Assembly (NCBI GenBank): GCA_039920165.1
Contig: JBDSEG010000081.1
Span: 1-20,532 of the forward strand
DNA length: 20,532 bases
Direction: 5' to 3'
From: JBDSEG01 sp039920165
Lineage (GTDB): Bacteria > Pseudomonadota > Gammaproteobacteria > Burkholderiales > Burkholderiaceae_C
The first letter of the stretch is position 1, and every line of letters begins with the position of its first letter. Shown here in pieces: positions 14,750-20,532 of this stretch. Position numbers and translations under genes: made by a program. The notes beneath the pieces are model-generated. The model ran no database searches. It saw only the letters and a program-made list of their open reading frames with translations, and had not been told where the DNA came from.

Positions 14750-15772
14750 ATGATTCAACGCATGATTTCGCCTTCCCGCGCCGGCTTTGCCGGCGCCTTC
14801 GCGACCGCGGTATTCGCACTCGGCGCTGCCGCTCCGGCCCACGCATGGGAACCGACCAAGCCGGTCGAGTTCATCGTCCCGGCCGGCACCGGCGGCGGCG
14901 CCGACCAGATGGCGCGACTGATCCAGGGGATCATCGTCAAGCACAAGCTGATGAAGGAGTCGATGATCGTCGTCAACAAGTCCGGCGGCGCGGGCGCCGA
15001 GGGCTTCCTCGACGTCAAGGAGGCCAAGGGCGATGCGAACAAGATCATCATCACCCTGTCGAACCTGTTCACCACGCCGATGGCCACCGGCGTGCCGTTC
15101 AACTGGAAGGAGATGACGCCGGTCACGATGATGGCACTCGACCAGTTCGTGCTCTGGGTCAATGCCGAGACGCCTTACAAGACGGCGGGCGACTTCGTCA
15201 AGGCGGTCAAGGAGGCAGGCCCGAGCAAGATGAAGATGGGTGGCACCGGCTCGAAGCAGGAAGACCAGATCATCACCGTCGGCCTCGAAAAGGCCACCGG
15301 CACCAAGTTCATCTATATCCCGTTCAAAGGCGGCGGCGAGGTCGCCGTACAACTCGTGGGCAAGCACATCGACGCGACGGTGAACAACCCGATCGAAGCG
15401 GTGGCGCAATGGCGCGCCGGCAAGCTGCGTCCGCTGTGCGTGTTCGACGACACCCGCATGCCGTACAAGGCCAAGGTCACCGACACGATGTCGTGGGGCG
15501 ACATCCCGACCTGCAAGGAAGCGGGCATCCCGACCGACTACCTCATGCTGCGCGGCATCTTCATGGCCCCCGGCGTCACGCCGGACCAGGTGGCGTTCTA
15601 CAACGCCCTGATGAAGAAGGTCCGCGAGACGCCGGACTGGAAGGATTTCATGGAGAAGGGCGCCTTCAACACGACGGCGCTGGCGGGAGCCGACTACCAG
15701 AAATGGCTCGAGAAGGCCGAGGCCACCCACCATTCGCTGATGAGCGAAGCGGGTTTCCTCGCGAAGAAGTAA
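14750..15772 (+). CDS. tctC: TctC-family substrate-binding protein of the tripartite tricarboxylate transporter
   Basis: A 340-residue periplasmic binding protein. The signal peptide ends GAAAPAHA with a cut after Ala32, and the mature protein begins WEPTKPVEFIVPAGTGGGADQMARLIQ, the TctC opening with its GGxxD loop (quoted here as a family pattern). KSGGAGAEGFLDVKEAKGD and FIYIPFKGGGEVAVQLVGKH are the other family regions. It is only distantly like the orphan at 4089. TAGGAGACAAG gives a strong ribosome binding site (GGAG 14741-14744, 5 bases from ATG), which is why upstream in-frame ATGs are rejected. It leads tctB and tctA, from which it is separated by an intrinsic terminator-like hairpin. 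Ligand unknown; oxalate or a related dicarboxylate is suggested by the shared palindrome with oxc. Confidence 0.94.
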   Translation: MIQRMISPSRAGFAGAFATAVFALGAAAPAHAWEPTKPVEFIVPAGTGGGADQMARLIQGIIVKHKLMKESMIVVNKSGGAGAEGFLDVKEAKGDANKIIITLSNLFTTPMATGVPFNWKEMTPVTMMALDQFVLWVNAETPYKTAGDFVKAVKEAGPSKMKMGGTGSKQEDQIITVGLEKATGTKFIYIPFKGGGEVAVQLVGKHIDATVNNPIEAVAQWRAGKLRPLCVFDDTRMPYKAKVTDTMSWGDIPTCKEAGIPTDYLMLRGIFMAPGVTPDQVAFYNALMKKVRETPDWKDFMEKGAFNTTALAGADYQKWLEKAEATHHSLMSEAGFLAKK

Positions 15773-15781
15773 TCCGGTGTG

Positions 15782-15813
15782 GCGCTCCGGCTTCCGGGCC
15801 GGGGCGCTTTCTT
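15782..15813 (+). terminator. Intrinsic terminator/attenuator between tctC and tctB
   Basis: GCGCTCCGGC (15782-15791) pairs with GCCGGGGCGC (15798-15807), ten base pairs with one G-U, around a six-base loop TTCCGG. TTTCTT (15808-15813) follows at once. It begins 10 bases after the tctC stop. No promoter for tctB is evident afterwards, so it probably works as a partial terminator that lowers membrane-subunit expression relative to the binding protein. Confidence 0.75.
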
Positions 15814-15897
15814 GTGCCGCGCGGGCTGGCTCCGCGCGCAGCCGGTGCATTCGAGGCTGGTGCATCAGTGCAGATCTCGCCCGGAGCGATGAAGCTT

Positions 15898-15913
15898 GGC
15901 GCATCATTGCGCC
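15898..15913 (+). other. Small perfect stem-loop in the tctC-tctB spacer
   Basis: GGCGCA and TGCGCC form a six-base perfect stem around TCAT. It has no T-tract, so it is not a terminator by itself. The rest of the 218-base spacer after the terminator (15814-16031) shows a repeated GGTGCAT (15844 and 15859) and an open frame of 83 codons without family likeness that I do not take as a gene. Whether the stem matters for tctB expression is unknown. Confidence 0.3.
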
Positions 15914-16031
15914 GCGGTGGGGCACCTGTTGCGGCTGGGCAGCGCGCGTGAAGTACGCCGCCACGGCGAAATGCACAAAGCCGTCTGCGACCGCCCGACC
16001 CTTTTGCCCAACTGACTTTCCGGAGTGACCC

Positions 16032-16556
16032 ATGACCCAACCGCATGCTCCCGAAGAGACCGCGAGCCCGACGCTTGCCAAGAACTGCACCGTGGACGCC
16101 GTGGTGGCTGTCATCCTGCTGATCCTTGGGGTGACCGTGATCGTTCAAGCACGCCGGCTCGGCGCCTCGTGGACAAGCGACGGCCCGGGGTCGGGCTACT
16201 TCCCGTTCTACATTGGACTCGTCCTGTCCCTCGCCGCCTGCGGCATCTTCTACCAGGCGACCTTCGGCAAGGCCCGCGATACCGATGCGTTCGTCGATCG
16301 CGTGCAGATGACGCGGGTCCTTTCGGTCTTCCTGCCGGCGCTGCTGTACGTCGGCGTGGTGGTGTTCCTGGGGCTGTACGTGGCGTCGGCCATCTACATC
16401 GCGCTGTTCATGATCTTCCTGGGGAAGTATTCGGCGGTGAAGAGCGTCGTGCTGTCGGTAGCCGTCATCGCCTTCTTCTTCACGATGTTCGAGATCTGGT
16501 TCAAGGTGCCGCTCTACAAGGGCACCCTGGAGCCGCTCGCGTTCCTCGGCTACTGA
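16032..16556 (+). CDS. tctB: TctB-family small membrane subunit
   Basis: A 174-residue integral membrane protein with four hydrophobic segments: VVAVILLILGVTVIV, YFPFYIGLVLSLAACGIF, a long LPALLYVGVVVFLGLYVASAIYIA-type pair region, and VVLSVAVIAFFFTMFEIWF. The SGYFPFYIG motif after the first segment and the final FKVPLYKG are typical of TctB. It is the small, poorly conserved permease subunit that pairs with TctA in the inner membrane. CCGGAG lies six bases before the ATG. The N-terminal 20 residues are polar and cytoplasmic. It sits after the terminator-like hairpin, with tctA 76 bases downstream. Confidence 0.92.
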   Translation: MTQPHAPEETASPTLAKNCTVDAVVAVILLILGVTVIVQARRLGASWTSDGPGSGYFPFYIGLVLSLAACGIFYQATFGKARDTDAFVDRVQMTRVLSVFLPALLYVGVVVFLGLYVASAIYIALFMIFLGKYSAVKSVVLSVAVIAFFFTMFEIWFKVPLYKGTLEPLAFLGY

Positions 16557-16632
16557 TCCCCGCTCCCACCCGCCCTCGCACGCATTTGCGCCGCCGCCCA
16601 AGCGCCTGCGCCCCATTCCCGGAGCTCTCCCC

Positions 16633-18162
16633 ATGGAAGAATTTAGTTCGCTGATGCAGGGTTTTGCCGTGATCCTGACGCCGATGAACATCGGCCTCAT
16701 GTTCGTCGGCATCATCCTGGGCGTGCTGATCGGCGTGCTGCCCGGGCTCGGCGGCGCCAACGGCGTGGCGATCCTGCTGCCGCTCACGTTCACCATGTCG
16801 CCCACTTCGGCGATCGTGATGCTCTCGTGCATCTACTGGGGCGCCCTGTTCGGCGGCGCGATCACCTCGATCCTGTTCAACATCCCGGGTGAGCCGTGGT
16901 CGGTGGCGACCACCTTCGACGGCTATCCGATGGCGCAGCGCGGCCAGGCCGGGCAGGCGCTCACGGCGGCCTTCACGTCGTCGTTCGTCGGCGCGTTCGT
17001 CGCGGTGCTGATGATCACCTTCCTCGCGCCGCTGGTCGCCAAATTCGCGCTGCGCTTCGGCGCGCCGGAATTCTTCGCGGTCTACCTGCTCACCTTCTGC
17101 AGCTTCGTCGGCATGGGCAAGGGCTCGCCGTTCAAGATCCTGGTGTCGATGACGCTGGGCTTCGCGCTCGCGGCGGTCGGCATGGACACGGTCACGGGCC
17201 AGTTGCGCATGACCTTCGGCCTGCCCGACCTGATGCGCGGCTTCGACTTCCTGATTGCGGTGATCGGCCTGTTCGGCATCGGCGAAATCCTGCTGTCGAT
17301 GGAAGAAGGCTTGCAGTTCTCAGGCAAATCGGCACGCATCAACCCGAAGGTGGTGTGGGAGACCTGGAAGGAACTGCCGAGGTACTGGGTGACTTCGCTG
17401 CGCAGCTCGCTGGTGGGCATCTGGATGGGCATCACGCCGGGCGGCGCGACGCCGGCGTCGTTCATGAGCTACGGCCTGGCGAAGAAGATGTCCAAGAACG
17501 GGCCGAAGTTCGGCACCGGCGAGATCGAAGGCGTGATCGCACCCGAGACCGCGGCCCACGCGGCCGGCACCAGCGCGTTGCTGCCAATGCTGGCGCTCGG
17601 CATTCCCGGCTCGCCGACGGCCGCGGTGCTGCTCGGCGGCCTGCTCATCTGGGGCTTGCAACCCGGCCCGCTGCTGTTCACAGAGCAGAAGGATTTCGTC
17701 TGGGGCCTGATCGCCAGCATGTACCTCGGCAACGTCGTCGGCCTGATCGTGGTGCTGACCACGGTGCCCCTGTTCGCGTCGATCCTGCGCATCCCGTTCT
17801 CGATCATCGCGCCGGTCATCATCGTGATCTGCGCGATCGGTGCCTACACCGTGCACAACGCGATGCTCGACATCTGGTTCATGATGGGCTTCGGCCTCGT
17901 CGGCTATGTGTTCAAGAAGCTCGACTACCCGCTCGCGCCGCTGGTGCTCGCGCTGGTGCTCGGCGACAAGGCCGAAGACTCGTTTCGACAGGCGATGCTC
18001 TCGTCGCAGGGCGACGTGATGATCATGTGGTCGAACCCGCTGGTGGGCTCGATCACCACGCTGGCGCTGCTGATGCTGGTGTGGCCGCTGATCTCCAAGG
18101 TGCTGGCGAAGGTCCGCGCTCCCAAGGTCGACGAGTTCGCCGACCAGCGTGGTGTGGACTGA
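16633..18162 (+). CDS. tctA: TctA-family large membrane subunit of the tripartite tricarboxylate transporter
   Basis: A 509-residue inner-membrane permease, the normal TctA length, with about twelve hydrophobic segments. The family signature G-x-x-x-G-x-x-PGLGG with Pro37 is followed by ILLPLTFTMSPTSAIVML; further marks are GGAITSILFNIPGEPWSVAT, GMDTVTGQLRMTFG, TPGGATPASFMSYGLAKKMS and LGIPGSPTAAVLLGGL. It carries the translocation path, driven by the ion gradient rather than ATP, and takes substrate from TctC. GGAG lies eight bases before ATG 16633. It ends 12 bases before the kinase-like/BON gene, so the two are co-transcribed. Confidence 0.95.
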   Translation: MEEFSSLMQGFAVILTPMNIGLMFVGIILGVLIGVLPGLGGANGVAILLPLTFTMSPTSAIVMLSCIYWGALFGGAITSILFNIPGEPWSVATTFDGYPMAQRGQAGQALTAAFTSSFVGAFVAVLMITFLAPLVAKFALRFGAPEFFAVYLLTFCSFVGMGKGSPFKILVSMTLGFALAAVGMDTVTGQLRMTFGLPDLMRGFDFLIAVIGLFGIGEILLSMEEGLQFSGKSARINPKVVWETWKELPRYWVTSLRSSLVGIWMGITPGGATPASFMSYGLAKKMSKNGPKFGTGEIEGVIAPETAAHAAGTSALLPMLALGIPGSPTAAVLLGGLLIWGLQPGPLLFTEQKDFVWGLIASMYLGNVVGLIVVLTTVPLFASILRIPFSIIAPVIIVICAIGAYTVHNAMLDIWFMMGFGLVGYVFKKLDYPLAPLVLALVLGDKAEDSFRQAMLSSQGDVMIMWSNPLVGSITTLALLMLVWPLISKVLAKVRAPKVDEFADQRGVD

Positions 18163-18174
18163 AGGGAGAATGAC

Positions 18175-19017
18175 ATGCCGGTGATTGCGCTGACACAGGG
18201 AATGGGGTCGCTCGCCCAGGACATCGCCGAACAACTCGCGCGCGAACTGGGCCTGGCGACGCTGCAACACGAAGTGGCCGATCGCGTGGCCGACCGCATG
18301 CACGTGCACAAGAGCCTGGTCAGCCGGCTTCGCGCCGGCAAGGCCAAGCCGCTCGAGCGGCTGACGGCGGATCGCGACAGCATGGCGTTGTTCAGCGCCG
18401 AGGAAGTGCTCGAAACCGCGGCGCGAGGCAATGTCGTGATTCGCGGCTGGGGCGCGACGCGGCTGCTTCATCCGGTTCCGCACGTGCCCTGCATCCGCAT
18501 CATGCGGCCGTTCGAGAAGCGCGTGGACTGGCTCCTGAAGCAGCTCGACACCGATGACGTCGAAATGGCCGAGGCGGAGATCCGCCGCAGCGATCACGCC
18601 AACGCCACCCGCATGCACGATCAGTTCGGCGTCGAGTGGGGCAGCCCGGCCCTGTTCGATATGGTGCTGAACACCGACCGGCTATCCGTCGATACCTGCG
18701 TGCAGCAGATTCGCGCGCTGGTCGAACGGCCCGAGTTCACCGAGACCGAGGCATCGCGCGCGCTGCTCGGCGGACTGGCACTGGAGGCGCGCATCCGCTC
18801 GGCACTGCGTGCGCAGGAGGCCACGCGTGACGTCGAAGTGACCATCGAAAGCGTCGCGCCGGACGGCCGCATCCGGCTGCGCGGTGTGGTGGTAAACGGC
18901 GCCGAGCGCGACGCCGCGGCCGGGGTTGCGGCCGGTGTGGCCGGGGTGAGCGGCGTCGACAACGAGCTGCGCGTGATGGGCCCGTCGCGCCGCTTCCCGT
19001 CGGCGGGTGGCTCTTAA
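18175..19017 (+). CDS. Cytidylate-kinase-like domain fused to a BON domain
   Basis: A 280-residue protein without signal peptide. Residues 1-195 match the cytidylate-kinase-like (AAA_26) pattern: VIALTQGMGSLAQDIAEQLA as a P-loop-like start, ARGNVVIRGWGATRLL, CIRIMRPFEKRVDWLL, then a conserved EAEIRRSDHANATRM and FDMVLNTDRLSVDTCVQQI. The P-loop (GMGSLA) lacks the GK[ST] of true nucleotide kinases. About residues 203-268 look like a BON domain (LEARIRSALRAQEATRDVEV, then GRIRLRGVV, then AAGVAGVSGVDNELRVM). BON domains usually bind lipid or anionic ligands in the envelope, so a cytoplasmic fusion is odd. GGGAGA precedes the ATG. Role unknown; co-transcription with tctA suggests control of, or coupling to, the transporter. 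Confidence 0.8.
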   Translation: MPVIALTQGMGSLAQDIAEQLARELGLATLQHEVADRVADRMHVHKSLVSRLRAGKAKPLERLTADRDSMALFSAEEVLETAARGNVVIRGWGATRLLHPVPHVPCIRIMRPFEKRVDWLLKQLDTDDVEMAEAEIRRSDHANATRMHDQFGVEWGSPALFDMVLNTDRLSVDTCVQQIRALVERPEFTETEASRALLGGLALEARIRSALRAQEATRDVEVTIESVAPDGRIRLRGVVVNGAERDAAAGVAAGVAGVSGVDNELRVMGPSRRFPSAGGS

Positions 19018-19021
19018 GACT

Positions 19022-19045
19022 GCAGAACGACTTTCCCTGTTCTGC
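19022..19045. terminator. Possible bidirectional terminator
   Basis: GCAGAAC (19022-19028) pairs with GTTCTGC (19039-19045) around a ten-base loop in the short convergent gap between the kinase-like/BON gene and the Crp/Fnr gene. Neither side has a long T-run (TTGCGTGT on the plus side), so it is only a moderate candidate. Confidence 0.45.
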
Positions 19046-19063
19046 TTGCGTGTCACCCAACGG

Positions 19064-19678
19064 TCAGATCTTGCCCTGCTGCTTGAGGCGGCTCAGCGTC
19101 TCGGCTGACAGGTTCAGGTAGGCGGCGAGTTCCTTTTTAGGGATCCGCTCGGTCAGCTCGGGATGCTTGCGCTCGAAGCGGTGCACCCGTCCCGGCCCGT
19201 CCAGCAGGTGCAGTGTGATGGTGTGCGCCATGATCTCGCTCATCAGGCCCATCACCTGGTACTCGAACTCGGCCTTGAAGCGCGGATGACGGTCCAGAAA
19301 TGCGACCCAGGTGGGCATCGGCAGCTTGGCCACGCGTGCCTTGGTGACGCAACTGATGCTGTACGGCGTGGGCGTATTCAGCCGCCAGGCGGCGTAGCTC
19401 GTCTCGATATCGTGCGCATCGGCGAAGCGCAGGATCATTTCCTTCGCATCCGCATTCGTCACCGAGCGCTTGAGCAGGCCGTCGATGACGAAATATTGCT
19501 CCATCTCGTGCACGCCCTGGTGCAGCAGAAAGTCGCCCTTGGCGCAGTCGAGCACGACCAGGTGTCGCTCAAGTTCTTGGCGCTGCGCCTCGGTCATCTC
19601 CTTGAGCACCACGTTCTGGCGCAATTCGAGCCGGATCACATTGCGCTCGGGATGCTTTTCGATCGGGATCGCGGTCAT
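19064..19678 (-). CDS. Crp/Fnr-family transcriptional regulator
   Basis: A 204-residue regulator with an N-terminal cyclic-nucleotide-binding-like beta barrel (about residues 30-115: GDFLLHQGVHEMEQYFVIDG, LLKRSVTNADAKEMILRFAD), a long dimerisation helix and a C-terminal helix-turn-helix (RIPKKELAAYLNLSAETLSR). The recognition helix has Glu193, Ser196 and Arg197 in the E-x-x-S-R pattern that Fnr uses to read TTGA half-sites, fitting the TTGACCGCGGTCAA site 23 bases upstream of its own start. It lacks the cysteine cluster of Fnr; only two scattered Cys are present, so it is not an iron-sulphur oxygen sensor of that kind. The Arg/Ser phosphate-binding pair of Crp is not obvious either, so the signal is unknown. 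No clear ribosome binding site precedes the ATG. It is divergent from oxc. Confidence 0.9.
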   Translation of the reverse strand: MTAIPIEKHPERNVIRLELRQNVVLKEMTEAQRQELERHLVVLDCAKGDFLLHQGVHEMEQYFVIDGLLKRSVTNADAKEMILRFADAHDIETSYAAWRLNTPTPYSISCVTKARVAKLPMPTWVAFLDRHPRFKAEFEYQVMGLMSEIMAHTITLHLLDGPGRVHRFERKHPELTERIPKKELAAYLNLSAETLSRLKQQGKI

Positions 19679-19701
19679 GGGGCGGCGGGAAATCTCGATT
19701 C

Positions 19702-19715
19702 TTGACCGCGGTCAA
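19702..19715 (+). promoter_or_regulatory. Fnr-type palindrome in the regulator/oxc divergent region
   Basis: A perfect palindrome TTGACCGCGGTCAA, identical to that at 14643-14656. Its centre (19708.5) lies 41.5 bases before the start predicted from the TATCAT -10 box, the standard class II activator position for oxc. For the regulator gene on the other strand the centre is only about 30 bases from the ATG, so binding would cover its promoter and could repress it. Confidence 0.7.
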
Positions 19716-19737
19716 CGGCGATCGGGGGTCGTATTCC

Positions 19738-19743
19738 TATCAT
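19738..19743 (+). promoter_or_regulatory. oxc: -10 box of the oxc promoter
   Basis: TATCAT matches TATAAT at five of six positions. There is no good -35 hexamer at the right distance; the Fnr-type palindrome takes that place, as in activator-dependent class II promoters. The predicted start is near 19750, leaving a leader of about 75 bases with AGGAG (19815-19819) before ATG 19825. Confidence 0.55.
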
Positions 19744-19824
19744 AAGTCCGAGCCGGTGCGAGGCCTTCGGCGTCACGGCGGCCACGCCTGCGCATCCGCA
19801 GCAATTGCCACTTCAGGAGATGCC

Positions 19825-20532
19825 ATGTCGACGCAAGTCCAAAACGCGCCCGCCCGTGAAACCCCGTCCACGGTCCGCCCGGCCGCCGTCGAACCCGATG
19901 TGCCCGAGCTGACCCCGGCGACCACCGACGGTTTTCACCTCGTGATCGATGCGCTCAAGCTGAACGATATCGACACCATCTTCGGCCTGCCGGGCATTCC
20001 GATCACCGACTTCACCCGCATGGCGCAGGCAGAGGGCATGCGCGTGATCTCTTTCCGCCATGAGCAGCATGCCGGCAACGCTGCCGCCGCGGCCGGCTTC
20101 CTGACGCAAAAGCCCGGCATCTGCCTGACGGTTTCGGCGCCGGGCTTCCTGAACGGACTGACCGCGCTGTCGAACGCGACCGTCAACTGCTTCCCGATGA
20201 TTCTCATCAGCGGCTCGAGCGAGCGCGAGATCGTCGACCTCCAGCAGGGCGACTACGAAGAGATGGACCAGCTCGCGATCGCCAAGCCGCTGTGCAAGGC
20301 GGCGTTTCGCGTCCTGCACGCGCAGGATATCGGCGTGGGCATCGCGCGCGCCATCCGCGCGGCGGTGTCGGGCCGCCCGGGCGGCGTTTACCTCGACCTG
20401 CCCGCGAAACTGTTCCCGCAGGCGATCGACGCCGCGATGGGCACGAGCTCGCTGATCGAAGTGGTGGACCCCGCGCCGCGGCAGATTCCCGCCGCCGAGT
20501 CGGTGAAGCGCGCGCTCGACCTCCTGAAGGGC
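19825..20532 (+). CDS. oxc: Oxalyl-CoA decarboxylase (partial, 3' end outside window)
   Basis: The first 236 residues of a thiamine-diphosphate enzyme that converts oxalyl-CoA to formyl-CoA and CO2 in oxalate catabolism. It matches the Oxalobacter enzyme closely as I remember it: TDGFHLVIDALKLNDIDTIFG, GIPITDF, SFRHEQHAGNAAAAAGF with the cofactor-activating Glu80, TVSAPGFLNG, NCFPMILISGSSEREIVDLQ, GDYEEMDQ and SGRPGGVYLDLPAKLF. Compared with that enzyme it has about 25 extra residues at the N-terminus (rich in Ala, Pro and Thr), which are kept because AGGAG sits five bases before this ATG. The C-terminal ThDP-binding domain lies outside. Its partner, formyl-CoA transferase, is expected downstream. 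Control by the divergent Crp/Fnr protein is inferred from the palindrome. Confidence 0.96.
   Translation, partial: MSTQVQNAPARETPSTVRPAAVEPDVPELTPATTDGFHLVIDALKLNDIDTIFGLPGIPITDFTRMAQAEGMRVISFRHEQHAGNAAAAAGFLTQKPGICLTVSAPGFLNGLTALSNATVNCFPMILISGSSEREIVDLQQGDYEEMDQLAIAKPLCKAAFRVLHAQDIGVGIARAIRAAVSGRPGGVYLDLPAKLFPQAIDAAMGTSSLIEVVDPAPRQIPAAESVKRALDLLKG

Noticed and set aside
15777..16028. Small plus-strand frame of 83 codons in the tctC-tctB spacer
   Set aside because: It starts inside the terminator hairpin, has no ribosome binding site, and is Arg/Cys/Ala-rich without family likeness.
14636..16114. Minus-strand open frame (492 codons) over tctC
   Set aside because: Shadow of tctC; composition (His/Arg/Asp-rich) and lack of motifs are typical of an antisense artefact.

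Overview
The window is high-GC, densely packed bacterial chromosome, almost certainly from a betaproteobacterium, most likely Burkholderiales. This rests on orphan Bug/TctC binding proteins, an aromatic-catabolism operon behind a divergent LysR gene, a RutE-type nitroreductase, GlyGly-CTERM proteins and oxalyl-CoA decarboxylase appearing together. I could not run any search, so the taxonomic placement is inference. I saw no rRNA, tRNA, CRISPR array, transposase or phage gene.

Layout. (A) 1-1885: the last codons of one exported protein, then a complete subtilisin-family (S8) protease; both end in a GlyGly-CTERM-like sorting tail. (B) 1886-2080: a palindromic intergenic repeat and a weak terminator. 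(C) 2081-14565: a LysR regulator on the minus strand faces a plus-strand run of eleven complete genes, most with overlapping stop and start codons. In order they are a Dabb-domain protein, a SnoaL/NTF2-like protein, an orphan TctC binding protein, a RutE-like nitroreductase, an intradiol (hydroxyquinol/catechol-type) dioxygenase, a citryl-CoA-lyase-like protein, a family III CoA-transferase, a complete branched-chain-type ABC importer (binding protein, LivH, a LivM-LivG fusion, LivF) and a DUF445 membrane protein. (D) 14566-19017: a complete tripartite tricarboxylate transporter (tctC, tctB, tctA), followed by an unusual protein that joins a cytidylate-kinase-like domain to a BON domain. (E) 19064-20532: a Crp/Fnr-family regulator on the minus strand, divergent from oxalyl-CoA decarboxylase (oxc), which runs off the end.

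How the genes may work together. Region C reads as an uptake-and-degradation operon for an aromatic or ring-derived acid. A ring is opened by the intradiol dioxygenase, but the window holds neither a maleylacetate reductase nor a cycloisomerase. Instead there is a nitroreductase-fold reductase, a CoA-transferase and a citrate-synthase-fold lyase-like protein, which suggests a CoA-dependent lower pathway I do not recognise. Regions D and E look like one regulon. The same perfect 14-bp palindrome TTGACCGCGGTCAA lies upstream of tctC and in the regulator/oxc divergent region. At oxc it sits exactly 41.5 bp before the start predicted from a TATCAT -10 box. The regulator's recognition helix carries the E-x-x-S-R pattern of Fnr-type proteins that read TTGA half-sites. 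The simplest reading is a Crp/Fnr-controlled oxalate (or related dicarboxylate) uptake and catabolism system, with the kinase-like/BON protein as a member of unknown role.

Three elements could tune expression inside the operons: a strong hairpin plus T-tract between tctC and tctB, a palindromic repeat between the ABC binding-protein gene and livH, and a related repeat after the S8 protease.
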